In this document: positions 24,638 to 32,486 of the stretch, piece after piece | How the letters are laid out: every line of letters begins with the position of its first letter | How positions within the stretch are numbered: position 1 is the stretch's first letter | Origin: JALZKA01 sp963754045 | Lineage (GTDB): Bacteria; Actinomycetota; Thermoleophilia; Solirubrobacterales; 70-9 | DNA length: 64,000 bases | NCBI GenBank assembly: GCA_963754045.1 | Contig: CAVWEN010000003.1 | Coordinates: forward strand, 1-64,000 | Reading direction: 5' to 3' | Made by a program: the position numbers and the translations under genes | The notes under the pieces: generated by a model | What the model was told of the DNA's origin: nothing | Databases searched by the model: none | Seen by the model: the letters and a program-made list of their open reading frames with translations, nothing else

Positions 24638-24970
24638 TTGCCCGCTCCGCTGATCGAGTTCCCCGCCGATGACGCCGATCGCGCCCTGGCCTTCTGGGGC
24701 GGCGTGCTCGGGCTCGAGCTCGCCGAACGCGACGCTGATGCGGGTTCGGGCTGGCAGGCGGAGTCCGACGGTCTTCGGCTCGGGGTTCACGAGCGCGGCC
24801 CGGGACCCGGCGACACGGTCTCGCTCCCGTACTTCAGCGTCCCGGCGAGCGACCTTGCCGCGACACTGGAGCGGGTCTGCGAGCTGGGAGGCTCGGTTAT
24901 TCACCCGGGCGAGCGCTGGGCGATCTGCCGCGACTCCGAGGGCAGCCCCTTCGCGTTGAGCGCGAGCTAG
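24638..24970 (+). CDS. VOC-family (glyoxalase-like) protein
   Basis: 110 aa from a TTG at 24638. PLIEFPADDADRALAFWGGV with LGLELAERD is a vicinal-oxygen-chelate half-module; LRLGVHERGPGPGDTVSLPY and AICRDSEGSPFALS complete one beta-alpha-beta-beta-beta unit pair. These proteins bind a metal and small molecules (dioxygenase, glyoxalase or antibiotic-binding types). The start is a weak TTG, but no other start gives the domain. It lies 23 bp after the metallopeptidase and 7 bp before the DUF5995 gene, suggesting an operon. Confidence 0.7.
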   Translation: MPAPLIEFPADDADRALAFWGGVLGLELAERDADAGSGWQAESDGLRLGVHERGPGPGDTVSLPYFSVPASDLAATLERVCELGGSVIHPGERWAICRDSEGSPFALSAS

Positions 24971-24977
24971 GAGACCC

Positions 24978-25868
24978 GTGCGCCGCGTAGTCCTGGCCCC
25001 GATCGCCGCTTTGCTTTTGAGCGCAGTCGTAGCTCCGGCGGCGCCGGCCGCGAGCGGCTACCACGTACCGTGGCCGAGCCTGCTGCCGGGATTGCCGTCG
25101 GGAGAGGCGGCCGCGCCGAAGCCGGTCCCGCATTGCCGCAGCCTGCGCATGCGCTGTGTCGACCGGCTGGTCGTGCGCCTGCGCCGCGACTGGCGCCGCG
25201 CGGACGCCGCCTGCGATCACCGGGTGATCTTTGCGCTCGGCTACCTGCGCATCACCCGCGAGATCCGCAAGCGGCTGCAGGCCGGTGAGACCTTCAGCCA
25301 CCGGCGCTGGTTCATCGGTGTTGTCCAGGGTTTCTCGAACCTGTACTTCGACAGCGCACGCCGCCATCGCACCGGACGCGCCCTGCCCGAGTCGTGGCGC
25401 ATCTACTACGAGGCGATGGACTCCGGCGACTTCAACGCCGGTCAGGACCTTCTGCTCGCCAGCAACGCCCACACCAATCACGATCTCCCCTACGCGTACG
25501 CGGCATCGGGCCTGCTGAGCGCGAGTGGCCGCTCGCGAAAGCCCGACCACGACGGGGTCAACGACGTGAACGCGAGCGTGTTCGAGGGGTTGGCCGATAC
25601 CTACGCGGAGCGCTACGACCCGTTCTTCGGGCTCAGCAACCTAGGCCACCCGCTCGACGGCCTCACCGCCCTCCAGGCCGTGCAGCTCTGGCGCGAGAAC
25701 GCCTGGCGCAAGGCCGAAGCGCTTGTCGGCGCCCCGAGTCCGGCCGAGCGGCGGGCGGTCGAACGCGAGATCGAGGCCGAGGCGACCGCTTGGGCGAACC
25801 TGATCGCGGCAGGAGGCTTCCCCGGGCACCGGGCCGAGCGCGACGCCTTCTGCGCCGCGTCGCACTAG
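24978..25868 (+). CDS. secreted DUF5995-family protein
   Basis: 296 aa from a GTG at 24978 with TAGGAG upstream. Signal peptide VVLAPIAALLLSAVVAPAAPAA. The mature domain has CDHRVIFALGYLRITREIRK, WFIGVVQGFSNLYFDSARRH, NAGQDLLLASNAHTNHDLPY and GVNDVNASVFEGLADTYAER, which fit the DUF5995 family of actinobacteria, with conserved His/Asn/Asp possibly forming a metal site (NAHTNHD). Biochemical function unknown. Convergent with the reductase gene downstream. Confidence 0.75.
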   Translation: MRRVVLAPIAALLLSAVVAPAAPAASGYHVPWPSLLPGLPSGEAAAPKPVPHCRSLRMRCVDRLVVRLRRDWRRADAACDHRVIFALGYLRITREIRKRLQAGETFSHRRWFIGVVQGFSNLYFDSARRHRTGRALPESWRIYYEAMDSGDFNAGQDLLLASNAHTNHDLPYAYAASGLLSASGRSRKPDHDGVNDVNASVFEGLADTYAERYDPFFGLSNLGHPLDGLTALQAVQLWRENAWRKAEALVGAPSPAERRAVEREIEAEATAWANLIAAGGFPGHRAERDAFCAASH

Positions 25869-25876
25869 CGGCGCGG

Positions 25877-27097
25877 CTAGCTGACGCCGTAGGTCTGGCC
25901 CGCGGCGCGAAGCCGTTCGACCAGCACGTGGCCCATCGCGGTCGCGGGCGTCAGCACGCCGGCCGCCTCCGGCAGCTTCGTTCCGTCGAGAGCGAGGGCC
26001 AGCCCGCTCTCGCCGAGCATCACGGCGGTCGCCTTGTAACCGGGGTCGCCGCTCGCCCGGATCTTGCAGACGAGCTTCTCGCCGCCGGTGGTGCGGGCGT
26101 GTGTGTAGATCTCGAAGAAGCCCTTGTCACGGGCCTTCTTGGAAGGACCCTCGCCCGGATCGGGCAAAAGCCGGTCGAGCAGCTTGCGCGTCGGCGAGAT
26201 GGCCAGCCCGACTGTCAGTGCGCCGGTGCCGCCAGCGATCGCCCCAGCCTTCAGCGGCCCGGCCGGCAGCCCGCCGCCCAGCATGAACTCGCGGTAGCGC
26301 AGATCGCGCCCGTAGGCGTAGCCGCTGAGCGCGTTGCTGCGGCGCACGACCCGGGTGTTGATGGTGCCCATTACGAACGGAGCGAGGAAGCCGCCGAGCT
26401 CGGCGTCGTGGGTGACGCCCGCGGGGTCGCGCTGCGAGCCCAAGTCGGGCTCGGCCGAGCGGTCGGGGCTGAGCGCGTAAGGGTCGAGGAGGGTGCGCCG
26501 GGCCTGCTTGTCGCGCTTCGCCTCGTCGAGCTGTCCGCGCAAGGAGTCGACGGTCCCGCCGCTGATGCCGCCGCGCATCTTGGCGACGACCATGGTCGTC
26601 GCTTCGAGCTCACCCAGGCCCCGTTCCCTCGCGGCCTCGGCCAGGACGAACACGCCGATGTCCGAGGGGATCGAGTCGAACCCGCACGTGTGGACGATTC
26701 GGGCACCGCTGGCCTTCGCCGCCTCGTCGTGGTCGTCGATCGCCTGGCGCATGAAGAGGACCTCGCCGCTGAGGTCGGCGTAGTGGGTGCCCGCTTCGGC
26801 GCAGGCCTGAACGAGCGGCAGCCCGTAGCGCAGGTAGGGGCCCACCGTTGTGGCGATGGCGGTCGTCGACGCGGCCATCGCGGCGAGCGCCTCGGCGTCG
26901 GCGCTGTCGGCAATCACGATCGGCCACTCGGCCGCAGCTCCCGGCAGCTCATCGCGCACCGCCTCGAGCTTCGACTGGGTGCGGCCGCCGAGCGCGATCT
27001 TCGTGTCGGCAGGCGCGGACTCCGCCAGGTACTGCGCCGTCAGCCGGCCGACGAAGCCGCTGGCGCCATAGACGATGAGGTCGTGTTCGCGGCTCAC
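25877..27097 (-). CDS. saccharopine dehydrogenase-like trans-acting enoyl reductase
   Basis: 406 aa from a GTG at 27097; nine more codons are open upstream. It starts HDLIVYGASGFVGRLTAQYL (Rossmann, GASGFVG) and has LGGRTQSKLEAV, YLRYGLPLVQACAEAGTHYA with DLSGE, and HTCGFDSIPSDIGVFVLAEA. These match the family of Mycobacterium tuberculosis Rv2449c/Rv2953, where Rv2953 acts in trans with a polyketide synthase in phthiocerol-lipid synthesis. No PKS genes are nearby, so a role in lipid or polyketide reduction is inferred. Confidence 0.85.
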   Translation of the reverse strand: MSREHDLIVYGASGFVGRLTAQYLAESAPADTKIALGGRTQSKLEAVRDELPGAAAEWPIVIADSADAEALAAMAASTTAIATTVGPYLRYGLPLVQACAEAGTHYADLSGEVLFMRQAIDDHDEAAKASGARIVHTCGFDSIPSDIGVFVLAEAARERGLGELEATTMVVAKMRGGISGGTVDSLRGQLDEAKRDKQARRTLLDPYALSPDRSAEPDLGSQRDPAGVTHDAELGGFLAPFVMGTINTRVVRRSNALSGYAYGRDLRYREFMLGGGLPAGPLKAGAIAGGTGALTVGLAISPTRKLLDRLLPDPGEGPSKKARDKGFFEIYTHARTTGGEKLVCKIRASGDPGYKATAVMLGESGLALALDGTKLPEAAGVLTPATAMGHVLVERLRAAGQTYGVS

Positions 27098-27199
27098 CGC
27101 CCTCAATCTATTGGGCCGCCGCACCGTCCTGTGGCCGCGCCTGACAGAACATCTGGCTGTATGAGGCGTAGGAGATTCGGAGTCGGGTAGTCACGGAGT

Positions 27200-27475
27200 A
27201 TGGGAATCACACAAAACGCACGCCTGGTCGATGTCGGGGGCCACGAGGTGTCGGTGACCGGCAGGACGGGCCCGGTGCACGCCACCTGGACGCTCCTGGT
27301 CGACGGTCAGCGCGCCGACACCGCCCGGGCGGCGGGTGATTTCTCACTTCGGGCGGACCTGCCCGACGGGTCGAGGGTGCATGCCGCGGTGCATCAGAGC
27401 CTGCTCGGGCCGGCCGAGGTGACGATCCACCACGACGGGATCGAGGTCGCGCGACACCGGGGCCTCGTAGCCTGA
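27200..27475 (+). CDS. small protein of unknown function
   Basis: 91 aa, MGITQNARLVDVGGHEVSVT, with a beta-sheet-like pattern (HATWTLLVDGQRADTARAAG, SLRADLPDGSRVHAAVHQSL, VTIHHDGIEVARHRGLV). Two half-repeats of the form VDGxxxDxxxxxG suggest a small beta sandwich. No signal peptide or membrane helix. Family not recognised; a similar fold occurs in small FAIM1-like proteins, which I cannot confirm. Confidence 0.6.
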   Translation: MGITQNARLVDVGGHEVSVTGRTGPVHATWTLLVDGQRADTARAAGDFSLRADLPDGSRVHAAVHQSLLGPAEVTIHHDGIEVARHRGLVA

Positions 27476-27534
27476 ATCCGGCGCCTCGGCGCCGAGGCTT
27501 TAGAGTCGACCTCCCCGAACCCGAGGAGGTCGAG

Positions 27535-28554
27535 ATGAGTGCGTCCCAGCAGTTGGGCAGGTTGGTCAGCAAGCCCGTCAGGGCGGTGTCGGAGGTCATC
27601 AACCGTCCGACCTCCTTCGGGCGCAACCGGCCGCTGTATGGCCTGAACCTGATCGAGGGCCTGCGCGGCGGCGACCTCTCGAAAGCCGTGGAGGGCAAGG
27701 TGGTGCTCATTACTGGCGGCTCTTCGGGTATCGGTGCCGCGACCGCGGTGCGGATCGGGGCTGCCGGCGGCGAGGTCGCGCTGGTCGCCCGTGGGATCGA
27801 GAAGCTCGAGGACACGGCGCAGGCGGTGCGCGACGGTGGCGGCAAGGCGCACGTCTATCCGTGCGATCTCACTGATCTCGAAGCGATCGGCACGATGGCC
27901 GACCGGGTCGAGGCCGACCTCGGCGGCGTGGACATCCTCATCAACAACGCCGGTCGCTCGATCCGCCGGTCGCTCGACCTCTCCTACGAGCGTATGCACG
28001 ACTACCAGCGCACGATGCAGCTGAACTACTTTGCCCCGGTGCAGCTGATGCTCAAGCTGCTCCCCGGCATGCGCGCGCGGCAAAGCGGTCACGTCCTGAA
28101 CGTCTCCTCGGTCGGCGTGCAGACCCGCGTGCCGCGCTTCGGCGCCTACATCGCCAGCAAGGCGGCACTCGACACGCTTTGCGACGCGTGGCAGGCCGAG
28201 ACCCGGCCCGAGCACGTCCGCTTCACGACGATCCACATGGTTCTGGTGCGAACGCCGATGATCGAGGCGACAACGATCTACCAGCGCTTCCCGGCGCTTA
28301 CGCCGGAGGGAGCCGCTGACGTCCTCGCGGGGGCGATCATCCACCGGCCCCGCCGGGTGAGCCCACCGTTTGGCTCGTTCGCGGCGTTCGCCGATTCGAT
28401 CAGCCCCGAGATCATGGACCGTGTCCGTACCCGCGGCTACGAGATGTTCGCCGACTCGAAGGCGGCCAAGGGCGACAAGGGCGCCCCGGCCGACGAACCG
28501 ATCAGCTCCCAGGGCAAGGCCTTCGCCGAGCTGACCGGCGGCGTCCACTGGTAA
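27535..28554 (+). CDS. short-chain dehydrogenase/reductase, fatty-acyl-reductase-like
   Basis: 339 aa with a strong ribosome-binding site (GAGGAGG) ending 5 nt before the ATG. An N-terminal extension of ~55 residues precedes VVLITGGSSGIGAATAVRIG (TGxxxGIG), CDLTD, NNAGRSIRRSL, VLNVSSVGVQ and the active-site YIASK. TIHMVLVRTPMIEAT is the substrate loop. The sequence resembles SDR modules at the C-terminus of bacterial fatty acyl-CoA reductases and single-domain relatives in actinobacteria. It probably reduces long-chain carbonyl compounds with NADPH. Confidence 0.85.
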   Translation: MSASQQLGRLVSKPVRAVSEVINRPTSFGRNRPLYGLNLIEGLRGGDLSKAVEGKVVLITGGSSGIGAATAVRIGAAGGEVALVARGIEKLEDTAQAVRDGGGKAHVYPCDLTDLEAIGTMADRVEADLGGVDILINNAGRSIRRSLDLSYERMHDYQRTMQLNYFAPVQLMLKLLPGMRARQSGHVLNVSSVGVQTRVPRFGAYIASKAALDTLCDAWQAETRPEHVRFTTIHMVLVRTPMIEATTIYQRFPALTPEGAADVLAGAIIHRPRRVSPPFGSFAAFADSISPEIMDRVRTRGYEMFADSKAAKGDKGAPADEPISSQGKAFAELTGGVHW

Positions 28555-28641
28555 CCCGCTCACCCACCCCCCAACCCGCCGAGCGTGCGAAAAGCGATCG
28601 GCGTGATCGCAATTCGCCCACTCGGCGCCGGGTGAGAACCG

Positions 28642-30540
28642 TTAGGGCGCTGCGAAGCGGCTGAGGAAGTCGGCGACGATCGGCGCCGCGACCTCGCCGC
28701 CGGAGTCTCCGTCTTCGACGATCACCGCGACCGCGACGTCCTCACGCGCGGCGATGAACCAAGCGTGGGTGGGCGGCGGATCACCCGAGCCGTACTCGGC
28801 GGTGCCCGACTTGCCGATCGGCTCACCGAGCGCTGAGGCGACGGTGGTGCCCGTGCCCGAGGTGATCACCGATCGCATCAGGGTTCGGAGGGTCTCGGTG
28901 TCCTCGGCGGGCAGCGGCTCGCCCTCGACGCTCTCGTCGTCGGCGACCAGACGCGGCGCGCGCCACACCCCGTCGGCGACCGCGCCCGCCACGCCCGCCA
29001 TCACCAGCGGGCTGGCAAGGATGCGGGCCTGGCCGATCATCGCCGCCGCCTCCTCGGTCTCGTCGCGGCCGGGTGGGACGCTGCCGGAGAAGGCGTCAAC
29101 CGCAAGCTTGTAGTCGGCACCGAAGCCGAAGTGCGCCTCGGCCGTCTCACTGAGGTCGCCGGGCGCGAGGTCGGGGGCAAGCGAGACGAACGCGGTGTTA
29201 CACGATTGGCTGAAGTCGGTCGAGAACGGCACGGCGCCCGCCGCGCTCCCCTCGAAGTTGCGGAACTCGCGGCCGCCGGCCTTGATCGTGGCGGGACAGT
29301 CCACCGTCTTGTCGGGGTCGAGCCCACCGGCCAGAAGGGCCGCCGTGGAGACGACCTTGAAGGTGGAACCGGGCGGATATTGACCCGCGAGTGCGCGGTT
29401 CAGTCCGTCCTCGGTGGGCCGGTTCGCCGCGGCGAGGAGGTTGCCCGTCGAGGGCTCGAGTGCCACCAGCGCGCCCTTGCCGCCGCCCACGGTCCGCAGC
29501 GCGCGCTCGGCCGCCAGCTGGGCCTTCAGATCGAGCGTGGTTTGCAGCGCCTCGCCCGAGCGACCGCGCAGCCGCTGCAGGGTCTTGACCGGTACCGCCG
29601 CCGCATCGCGGATCACGATCGAGCGCTCGGGTGTGCCTGCAAGCCGCTTCTCGAAAGCGGCTTGCAGACCGGACTGTCCGATGATGTCGTCGGCGTCGAG
29701 CGCCCCTTCGGACTTCTCGAGTTGCTCCTCGGTGACGGGTCCGACGTTGCCCAACAGCACCCGGGCGAAGTCGCGGGTGGGGGCCAGCGGCGCCTCGCGC
29801 TCGCCCACCTCATGTCCCGGGATCGCCCGGATCTCCTGCTCGATCGGCTCGAACTCGTCGTCTCGCAGGGTGATGGCGGGCACGAAGTTGTCGGGCTTGG
29901 CGGCATCGACCGATGCCTGGAAGTCGGCGACGTCGATCTCGGTGAGCTTTGCGATCTCGGCCACGCCGGCGGGGATGTCGGTCATCTCCGAGGGAATCAC
30001 GCCGACCTCGAACACGGGCCGGAGGGCGACCAACTCGCGCTGGCTGCGGTCGAGGATCGGCGCACGGGCCGGGGGCTGCTCGACGGTTCCGAGCCGCTCG
30101 CCCGCCCCGAGCTGTGGGTGAACCGCGCGGTCGCTCCAATGGACGAGCCAGCGATCGTCGGTCTCGATCAGGGTCACCTTGTCGTTTTCGTAGCTGAATG
30201 CGCCGATATCCGGTACATCCCAGCTCATCTTGGTGGTCGCGTCGGCCTCGGCGCCGCGATCGTCGACCGTCGCGACCGCGGCAGTGAGCGCCGCGCCGTC
30301 GAGGCCCGTCACGTTCGCCTCGAGGGCGGCGGCCACGGCCTCGGCATCGCCGTCGGTCAACGCCGCGGCCGCGTCGTACTCACCCGCTTCGTAGGCCGCG
30401 AGGAAATCGGCCAGCGCGTCCTCGGCCTTCGGCCCGGTCACGGCGCCGATCACCAGGAAGACGAAGATCGCGAGCACGGCGCCCAGGCCGGCGATGGCGG
30501 CCAGGGCCCGATCGCTGAATCTCTCACGGAGCTGATTCAC
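28642..30540 (-). CDS. MecA-type class B penicillin-binding protein
   Basis: 632 aa from a GTG at 30540. One N-terminal membrane helix (LAAIAGLGAVLAIFVFLVIG), then an NTF2-like MecA-N domain (ALADFLAAYEAGEYDAAAAL), a PBP dimerisation domain (RAPILDRSQRELVALRP), and the transpeptidase with YPPGSTFKVVSTAALL (SxxK Ser), FSQSCNTAF (SxN) and IGKSGTAEY (KSG). These enzymes cross-link peptidoglycan in the cell wall. The MecA-N domain is typical of low-affinity PBPs, including staphylococcal PBP2a, and of normal actinobacterial cell-wall enzymes. It is a single gene, without a beta-lactamase or regulator nearby. Confidence 0.9.
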   Translation of the reverse strand: MNQLRERFSDRALAAIAGLGAVLAIFVFLVIGAVTGPKAEDALADFLAAYEAGEYDAAAALTDGDAEAVAAALEANVTGLDGAALTAAVATVDDRGAEADATTKMSWDVPDIGAFSYENDKVTLIETDDRWLVHWSDRAVHPQLGAGERLGTVEQPPARAPILDRSQRELVALRPVFEVGVIPSEMTDIPAGVAEIAKLTEIDVADFQASVDAAKPDNFVPAITLRDDEFEPIEQEIRAIPGHEVGEREAPLAPTRDFARVLLGNVGPVTEEQLEKSEGALDADDIIGQSGLQAAFEKRLAGTPERSIVIRDAAAVPVKTLQRLRGRSGEALQTTLDLKAQLAAERALRTVGGGKGALVALEPSTGNLLAAANRPTEDGLNRALAGQYPPGSTFKVVSTAALLAGGLDPDKTVDCPATIKAGGREFRNFEGSAAGAVPFSTDFSQSCNTAFVSLAPDLAPGDLSETAEAHFGFGADYKLAVDAFSGSVPPGRDETEEAAAMIGQARILASPLVMAGVAGAVADGVWRAPRLVADDESVEGEPLPAEDTETLRTLMRSVITSGTGTTVASALGEPIGKSGTAEYGSGDPPPTHAWFIAAREDVAVAVIVEDGDSGGEVAAPIVADFLSRFAAP

Positions 30541-30563
30541 AAGCCCCCAAGCGTGGCAGGCGC

Positions 30564-30720
30564 TCAGCCGGCGGTGCCGATCACCTGGCGCACGCACTGC
30601 CGCGAGAACTCGTCGCTCAGCTCCTCGCCGGTGACCAGCGCCCGAAAGTAGGCGGGAGCGACCAGGGCCTCGATCACCGCGTGCGAGTCCGCCGACGCCG
30701 GCAGCTCGCCGCGGCTCACG
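30564..30720 (-). pseudogene. C-terminal fragment of a TetR-family regulator
   Basis: The minus-strand end reads SRGELPASADSHAVIEALVA, PAYFRALVTGEELSDEFSRQ, CVRQVIG, the standard last helices of TetR C-terminal domains (RGELP...YxRxLVTGE...). The DNA-binding half is missing; similarity stops near 30715 where a plus-strand gene fragment begins. Confidence 0.6.
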
Positions 30721-31157
30721 GCGGCGGCATCTCGCATTTCCCAGAGGCCGAGGTGATGATGAGCGAGCGCGAGGCGGCGATGGCGCTCTCGCGTACCGGC
30801 CCTGTCAACGGCTACTACCCGGCCTGGCTCGACCCGACGCGGCTCGCCTTCCAGGGCTCGCCGTTGGAGGGCTTCGACGCGAGTCACCCACTCACCGAAG
30901 ACGGCGCGGTGCGTCTGGTCCCGACGCCCGGCCACACGCTGGGCCACCTCTCGGTCGTCGTTGAGCAGGGTGACCACCTCGTGCTGATCAGCGGCGACGC
31001 CACGTATTCGGAGCGAGCGCTGCAGGAGGGGGTGGTCGACGGGGTCGCCCAGAGCGCCCGGGCCCACCGGCGCTCGGGCGAGCTGCTGCGCCAGCTCTGC
31101 GAGCGCCACAAGGTCGTCGTCGCCCCGAGCCACGACCCAAGACCGCCGCCCGCCTGA
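30708..31157 (+). pseudogene. N-truncated MBL-fold hydrolase (lactonase-like)
   Basis: From about 30712 the plus strand reads HGGGISHFPEAEVMMSEREA, SHPLTEDGAVRLVPTPGHTL, GHLSVVVEQGDHLVLISGDA and APSHDP, the C-terminal two thirds of a quorum-quenching-lactonase-like metallo-beta-lactamase-fold protein. The first zinc motif HxHxDH is missing, because the sequence begins right at the following H-[AG]-GG. The C-terminus also seems shifted by one base (a KTAARLNA frame beside the used one). So the gene is broken at both ends. Confidence 0.6.
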
Positions 31158-31179
31158 ACGCCGCGACTACGACACGACC

Positions 31180-31534
31180 ATGAACACGTTCGGGCATCCG
31201 CGCTACGAGGTCATCCCCACCGGCAACGTCTACGACGGTCCCGAGCAGGTACGCCAGTACTTCGAGGACACCCGACCAGCGCAACGAGCTGATCGCCGTG
31301 CACCACACCGACGCCGGAGTGATCGTCGAATTCATGCTGATGGGCACCCATTTCGGGCCCCTGCGTGGGATTCCGCCGACAGGAAGGGAGTTCAGCTGCC
31401 GCTCGGTTGCGTTCTTTCTCTTCGAGGGCGAGGATCTCGTCTGCGAGCGCGCATACTTCGACGCCGCCACGATCCTCGGTCAGCTCGGGCTGATCGAGCC
31501 TGCCCCCTCCCTGCAAGAAGGAGCCACCGAATGA
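31180..31534 (+). pseudogene. frameshifted ester cyclase (SnoaL-like)
   Basis: ATG 31180 opens MNTFGHPRYEVIPTGNVYDG, PEQVRQYFEDTR, then the frame is lost near 31275. From there another frame gives ELIAVHHTDAGVIVEFMLMG, THFGPLRGIPPTGREFSCRS and FFLFEGEDLVCERAYFD. Together they form an ester-cyclase-like SnoaL protein with one frameshift and perhaps a missing N-terminal helix. Its stop overlaps the start of the next SnoaL-like gene (ATGA), so the original order was an operon. Confidence 0.6.
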
Positions 31535-32010
31535 CCGACCGCGAGACCAACCTGGCCATCATCGAGCGTTTCTACGCTGCCTTTGCGGCGGGCGACGGGG
31601 AGACGATGGCCGCTTGCTATGCGCCCGACGTGCGCTTCTCCGACCCGGTCTTTCCCGACCTGCGGGGAGCCGACGCTGGGGAGATGTGGAAGATGCTCAC
31701 CGGCACCCCCGGCGAGCTGGAGATCGAGCTGCACGAACACGATGCCGACGAGCACAGCGGCAGCGCCCACTGGATCGCCCGCTACGAGTTCACCGAGACC
31801 GGCCGCGACGTCGTCAACGACATCGCGGCCACCTTTGCGTTCCGCGACGGGCTGATCAGCGAGCATCGCGACCGCTTCAGCTTTCACGCCTGGTCAAAGC
31901 AGGCGCTCGGGCCGCCCGGCCTGCTGCTGGGGTGGACGCCGATCCTCCGCGCGGCGGTGCGGCGCAAGGCCGGGGCGCGGCTGGCCGAGCACCTAGACTT
32001 AGCAGCGTGA
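31531..32010 (+). CDS. SnoaL/NTF2-like protein
   Basis: 159 aa. A good ribosome-binding site (AGAAGGAG) ends 7 nt before the ATG. TNLAIIERFYAAFAAGDGET, CYAPDVRFSDPVFPDLRGAD, DIAATFAFRDGLISEHRDRF with HAWSKQALGPPGLLLGWTP match nuclear-transport-factor-2-like proteins; the WSKQALG motif marks a subgroup common in proteobacteria and actinobacteria. No catalytic residues are known for the subgroup. The start overlaps the preceding frameshifted gene and the end overlaps the next gene (GTGA), so this is an operon. Confidence 0.8.
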   Translation: MTDRETNLAIIERFYAAFAAGDGETMAACYAPDVRFSDPVFPDLRGADAGEMWKMLTGTPGELEIELHEHDADEHSGSAHWIARYEFTETGRDVVNDIAATFAFRDGLISEHRDRFSFHAWSKQALGPPGLLLGWTPILRAAVRRKAGARLAEHLDLAA

Positions 32011-32486
32011 GGAGTGGCATCGCGCTCGCGTTAGCGCTCGCACTCGCGCCTTCGGCGCTTGCTGCGGATGGGGACTTCCCGCCTCGGCAGTTGCTCGAGA
32101 CGGGGCCGCACGTCTCCCGCGACTATGCCGTGCAGGGCATGTGGTGGGCGCAGCCCTACTGCGGGCCGATCGCGATCGATGCCGCTCCCGGCCGGCCGCG
32201 CGCCCTCAAGGTCGCCCCGGGGCGGCGGCGGATCCGGATCGTCTACCGCACGACACACAGGCCGGCCTTCGTTGCGGTCGAGGTCTACGGCAGCCGTGTC
32301 TCGCAGCACGCGCGCCGCGAGCGCCTGCGCCCGCGGCGCGAGGATGGCGAAGTCGTGGCCTGGGTCGTCTCGTTCAAGGCGAAGGTGCGCGGCGAGCTAC
32401 GCGTGTTCCCGTTCGTCGGCTGGGACGACCACCGTGGCTGTGGCCAGGAGTTCGTCGAGTCCGCGTACCGCTTGCGCTCGCGTTAG
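32007..32486 (+). CDS. secreted protein of unknown function
   Basis: 159 aa from a GTG at 32007 overlapping the previous stop. Signal peptide VRSGIALALALALAPSALAA, mature domain with MWWAQPYCGPIAIDAAPGRP, a run of basic beta strands, and RVFPFVGWDDHRGCGQEFVE. Two Cys probably pair. No family recognised. Its stop TAG shares bases with the stop of the converging MFS gene (TTAG at 32483-32486). Confidence 0.6.
   Translation: MRSGIALALALALAPSALAADGDFPPRQLLETGPHVSRDYAVQGMWWAQPYCGPIAIDAAPGRPRALKVAPGRRRIRIVYRTTHRPAFVAVEVYGSRVSQHARRERLRPRREDGEVVAWVVSFKAKVRGELRVFPFVGWDDHRGCGQEFVESAYRLRSR

Noticed and set aside
25394..27190. 598-codon open frame on the plus strand across the DUF5995 and reductase genes
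   Set aside because: It covers two genes with clear families in other frames and has Arg/Ala-rich composition without motifs.
29131..30651. 506-codon open frame opposite the penicillin-binding protein
   Set aside because: Shadow frame; the opposite strand has all three transpeptidase motifs.
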